Source: an uncultured Clostridium sp. (lineage in GTDB: Bacteria > Bacillota > Clostridia > TANB77 > CAG-508). From it: a DNA stretch of 51,057 nucleotides. The first letter of the stretch is position 1. Every line of letters begins with the position of its first letter. A program made the translations under genes and the position numbers. This document shows, one piece after another, positions 48,392-51,057 of this stretch. Location: contig CAKNKX010000001.1 of the NCBI GenBank assembly GCA_930987745.1, forward strand, positions 75,035-126,091, in the 5' to 3' direction. The notes below the pieces were generated by a model. That model worked only from the letters and a program-made list of their open reading frames with translations. It was not told the DNA's origin and ran no database searches.

Positions 48392-49894
48392 ATGGAAAAT
48401 ATATTCGAAAATCCACAAAAATACATTCAAAAGTTGAGAAATATTCACTTAATAGATACCAAAAAAATTAAAGATTTTTCCGGAAAATCAATAGCCGTTA
48501 TCTTTTTAACGAAATACTGTAATGCAGATTGTAAATTTTGCATATATAAATCTCCAAGAAAAAAAAACAAAAATGAATCAACAAATAACGAACTAACTGA
48601 AATCGGAATACAAAAGTGTATAGAATTTATCAATAATTCTAACATAGGGTATTTATTAATATCAGGTGGTGGAGAGCCCTTTTTAAAGCTTAGTCATATT
48701 TTTAATTTGATAGAAAATGTAAAAACAGAAGAAATTGTTATAGTTAGTAATGGTTTCTGGGGAGCTAATCTTGAGAAAGCACTGGAGATTCTAAATAATA
48801 TGGAAAAAATACAGAAAAAACGTCATATAAAAATTACAATAAGAATTAGTGTTGATAAATGGCATACTGAAAAATTAGGAACAAATCATATTAAAAATAT
48901 TATAAATATATTTTCTAAGAATTATACTTCGAATAAAAATTTTAAATTAAAAATACATACTATTGCTGATGACAACACAATATTAGACATAATAGGGAAA
49001 TATAACTTTAATATAAAATCTCAAAAAAAATATTCATCAGATAATGAGGTCTTAAACAAATCTAATAGACATAGGATGATAATCGAACTTATTAATGGAT
49101 ATGAACTGGAAATCGAATTTGCTAAGTTATTTCATCCAAATTTAGAAGTAAATCTAAATAATAATATCAATGAACAATTGAAAGTATTTAATGAGGATTT
49201 AACCCAAAGTCAAGCAGGAAATTTTTCAACTGTTCTAAATTCAGATAATACAAAAGGCTTAGATTATTTAATTAATTACAATGGCAATATTTCAACTTGG
49301 GCAAATTACCAGACATACAATTCACCTAATATATATTATGATAATCGTAAAGATATAATAAATAAACTTTATGGTGATATTATAAGCTATTCTTTTTTGA
49401 AAGAACCTTTGAAATTTATTATAAAAGTAGTAGAAGAAGTGAATCCTATTGCTGTAAAGAGGTCTATTGGCATTAATATAAGAGATTATTTTGGAATGTA
49501 TTTATTATATGAACATAAAACCTTATTGTATTATTATGTCAAATTACTCAAAAGATACCTATATAAAGATATATTAATAAACTTAAATAAACTTCCAATA
49601 GAGATAAAGGAAATAATTAAATTAGAAGATAAAAAAATAATCGAACTATATAATAAATCCGAATATAATATTTTTTCTCAATATAAAGAAAAAAAATTTA
49701 GTGAAGAAGAATGGGAAGATTTATTTTTTTTAATAGATAAAGGACACTTTCCAATTAATAAAATGCAAGTTAAAGAAGGTTTATGTTATTATAATAAACA
49801 TACTGAACAAAAATATAGCACATACAAAGATATAATAAAAAAGTGTAATATTAATAATCGATATGAAAGATTACTTAAAATGTTTAATGTCTAA
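48392..49894 (+). CDS. Radical SAM protein with long C-terminal extension
   Basis: A 500-residue protein. The 4Fe-4S motif is FLTKYCNADCKFCIYKS (CxxxCxxC at about residues 44-51), then YLLISGGGEPFLKLSHI (SAM-binding GGEP) and IVIVSNGFWG. Residues after about 290 (WANYQTYNSPNIYYDNRKDI) form an unfamiliar helical domain without a typical SPASM cysteine pattern; only single cysteines appear near the end. AGAGG precedes the ATG. The substrate is unknown; a peptide or small-molecule modification is possible. Confidence 0.8.
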   Translation: MENIFENPQKYIQKLRNIHLIDTKKIKDFSGKSIAVIFLTKYCNADCKFCIYKSPRKKNKNESTNNELTEIGIQKCIEFINNSNIGYLLISGGGEPFLKLSHIFNLIENVKTEEIVIVSNGFWGANLEKALEILNNMEKIQKKRHIKITIRISVDKWHTEKLGTNHIKNIINIFSKNYTSNKNFKLKIHTIADDNTILDIIGKYNFNIKSQKKYSSDNEVLNKSNRHRMIIELINGYELEIEFAKLFHPNLEVNLNNNINEQLKVFNEDLTQSQAGNFSTVLNSDNTKGLDYLINYNGNISTWANYQTYNSPNIYYDNRKDIINKLYGDIISYSFLKEPLKFIIKVVEEVNPIAVKRSIGINIRDYFGMYLLYEHKTLLYYYVKLLKRYLYKDILINLNKLPIEIKEIIKLEDKKIIELYNKSEYNIFSQYKEKKFSEEEWEDLFFLIDKGHFPINKMQVKEGLCYYNKHTEQKYSTYKDIIKKCNINNRYERLLKMFNV

Positions 49895-49897
49895 AGA

Positions 49898-49931
49898 AAA
49901 GAGGAAATCCTTATTTTAGGTTTTCCTCTTT
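49898..49931. terminator. Bidirectional terminator between the radical SAM and adenylate-kinase-like genes
   Basis: A 13-bp stem with one mismatch (AAAGAGGAAATCC, 49898-49910, with 49919-49931) between two convergent genes. Confidence 0.75.
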
Positions 49932-49953
49932 AATAATAGTATAATACTATATT

Positions 49954-50559
49954 TTATTTGAGGTGGGACATAATTTCCTTACATATGTCTTCGGTCGACT
50001 TTTGAGCATCAATTTCAATGAATGGAATATCATAAGTATGACAAAACTCAATGATGCCATCTAAGTTCTTCTGAAAGATATCATATCTTTTCCGTATTGC
50101 ATAAGGGTTGTCGTCAATTCTAACAGTTAGGATAGAATGGCAGTGTCTGCAATAATAGATTCCATTATCCAAAATTGCCGTATTTCGATTATATGTTGCC
50201 TGACATAAAGGATTACTGCATACTAAACGATTTTTAACTCTAGTAAGAAGTGTTTTATATGGTAAATTTAAATAAATCATAGAATTTATACGCTCACCTG
50301 ATTTAATAAATTCCACTCCTTGCTCAGCTGTACGTGGAAATCCATCATGAATAATGGATTTTGTACTTTTTTTCATCTCAGTATAGATTAATGATAAAAC
50401 AATTTTATCATTAATCAAATTCCCATCTGCAACGTTTAGTCCAGCAGCTCGGATTAGTTTACCTGACGAAATACAATCATAATTGTCGGTAGACAGCAAA
50501 GAAATGCATGTAGATTTACCAGCCCCTAAAGGACCAATAATACAGATATTTTTCCGCAT
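49954..50559 (-). CDS. Adenylate-kinase-like nucleotide kinase, probably acquired
   Basis: A 201-residue nucleoside-monophosphate kinase homologue. It has P-loop CIIGPLGAGKSTCISLL, CISSGKLIRAAGL (NMP site), IIHDGFPRTAEQ and a zinc-type LID (CSNPLCQATYN ... YCRHCHS). RIDDNPYAIRKRYDIF has the conserved C-terminal arginines. Unlike its neighbours it has CGG arginine codons in frame (codon 2, ATG-CGG, and ATA-CGG at 50092-50094), with the conserved sequence continuing unshifted. It also uses CGA and is richer in G+C. This suggests recent transfer. A second, specialised kinase rather than housekeeping adk is likely. Confidence 0.8.
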   Translation of the reverse strand: MRKNICIIGPLGAGKSTCISLLSTDNYDCISSGKLIRAAGLNVADGNLINDKIVLSLIYTEMKKSTKSIIHDGFPRTAEQGVEFIKSGERINSMIYLNLPYKTLLTRVKNRLVCSNPLCQATYNRNTAILDNGIYYCRHCHSILTVRIDDNPYAIRKRYDIFQKNLDGIIEFCHTYDIPFIEIDAQKSTEDICKEIMSHLK

Positions 50560-50713
50560 AAAAAACCACCTTTCTAAATTCTTATAATATTATATTAATA
50601 TAAAATATCTAAAGAGTCAATATTTAATTAAGTAGTATCAAATAAAATTTTTTTCTTAATTTTACTATGTTTTTGCTTTATACTTTTTTTATTCGTTACT
50701 ACTAACTATTTAA

Positions 50714-50745
50714 CCCCATTCTTATTATCTCTAATAAAAATGGGG
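50714..50745 (-). terminator. Terminator-like hairpin after the Big_2 protein gene
   Basis: CCCCATT (50714-50720) with AATGGGG (50739-50745) and an AT-rich loop, just past the stop at 50768. The following T content is modest. Confidence 0.45.
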
Positions 50746-50767
50746 CATTTATAATAAATTATTAATT

Positions 50768-51057
50768 TTATTTTTTAATAGTTACTTGCACTTTCTTTGT
50801 ATATGAACCATCTAGTGATTTTATTATTAAATTTGTTGTTCCTGCTTTTAAGCCTCTCATTCTATCCCAATATACACTTAAGATACTTGGGTCTTCTGCT
50901 GTCCATGAAAAATCTTCTGCTTTCAAGCTAGTTGGTGAATATGTACAAGATAAATCTATTGCTTGATTAACTTTTAATGAATATGAGCTTTGTGATAATG
51001 AAACTGATATACTTTGTGCTTTTACTGTTACTGGTATTTTCTTTGTATAACTTCCAT
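50768..51057 (-). CDS. Bacterial Ig-like (Big_2-type) surface protein, C-terminal part
   Basis: The last 96 codons or so of a protein that runs off the right edge. The end of one Ig-like repeat (GSYTKKIPVTVKAQ) is followed by a complete one (SISVSLSQSSYSLKVNQAID ... LSVYWDRMRGLKAGTTNLII) ending GSYTKKVQVTIKK and TAA. The repeated GSYTKK...VTVK pattern and the GLKAGTT stretch are typical of Big_2 domains in secreted adhesins. No sortase motif or membrane anchor follows, so attachment would be at the N-terminus or through another domain. Confidence 0.75.
   Translation of the reverse strand, partial: GSYTKKIPVTVKAQSISVSLSQSSYSLKVNQAIDLSCTYSPTSLKAEDFSWTAEDPSILSVYWDRMRGLKAGTTNLIIKSLDGSYTKKVQVTIKK

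Overview
The window is AT-rich, tightly packed DNA from a low-GC Gram-positive bacterium, most likely an uncultured member of the Clostridia (Bacillota). The basis is gene content (DivIVA, SepF, FtsK/SpoIIIE, RadA-DisA, MreB, MutL-MiaA, a TIGR04086-type membrane protein, TasA/camelysin-like surface proteins), strong AAGGAGG ribosome sites and sigma-A-type promoters. Stops are TAA, TAG and TGA, so UGA is not recoded. Most genes lie on the minus strand.

The outstanding feature is a recurrent +1 reading-frame change. Fourteen otherwise intact genes, including ftsK, miaA, birA, disA, radA, mreB, tsaE, rimI, obg and an ABC exporter ATPase, are each split at one to three points, 18 in all. Every break has the same form: a codon ending in a pyrimidine, then one extra C, then a glycine codon GGN (NNY-C-GGN). 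The ribosome therefore meets a zero-frame CGG, and removing its C restores the conserved protein. By eye, every zero-frame CGG in the native-looking genes is such a site, whereas more than 30 CGG trinucleotides in the other two phases cause no shift. This argues against sequencing error and for a genome-wide decoding rule: CGG not used as arginine and bypassed by +1 frameshifting. The one exception is an adenylate-kinase-like gene (49954-50559) with two ordinary arginine CGG codons, which looks acquired.

Layout. 1-640: 5' part of a beta-CASP metallo-beta-lactamase nuclease. 655-5921: a coiled-coil protein, ftsK, a V-type ATPase H-like protein and rsmD. 6118-9449: divIVA, sepF, a HlyD-like protein and miaA. 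9458-15277: a small membrane protein, mutL, a 140-bp palindromic element, secF, secD and an HD-domain protein. 15359-18504: an operon of TasA-like secreted or membrane-anchored proteins ending in a ChW-like surface protein. 18739-23080: a TIGR04086 membrane protein and an operon of radical SAM, asparagine-synthase-like, Nudix, HAD and BirA proteins. 23320-23955: a flavodoxin-like reductase. 24324-25693: an MqsR-type toxin with a zinc-ribbon/HTH/Panacea antitoxin. 26121-26289: tRNA-Gln and tRNA-His. 26401-29700: radA-disA-ppiase operon. 29837-32764: a small unknown protein, mtaB and mreB. 32943-34614 (plus strand): tsaE-tsaB-rimI. 34611-37431: dCMP deaminase, obg, trpS. 37480-46603: an ABC-exported cell-surface polysaccharide operon. 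46715-47776: a pyruvyltransferase. 47989-49894 (plus): Nudix plus radical SAM. 49954-51057: the adenylate kinase homologue and the end of a Big_2-type surface protein.

Several genes carrying shift sites act in translation or tRNA modification (miaA for i6A37, tsaE for t6A37, obg in ribosome assembly). Both A37 modifications affect frame maintenance, so a feedback between tRNA modification and CGG bypass is conceivable. That link is inference.
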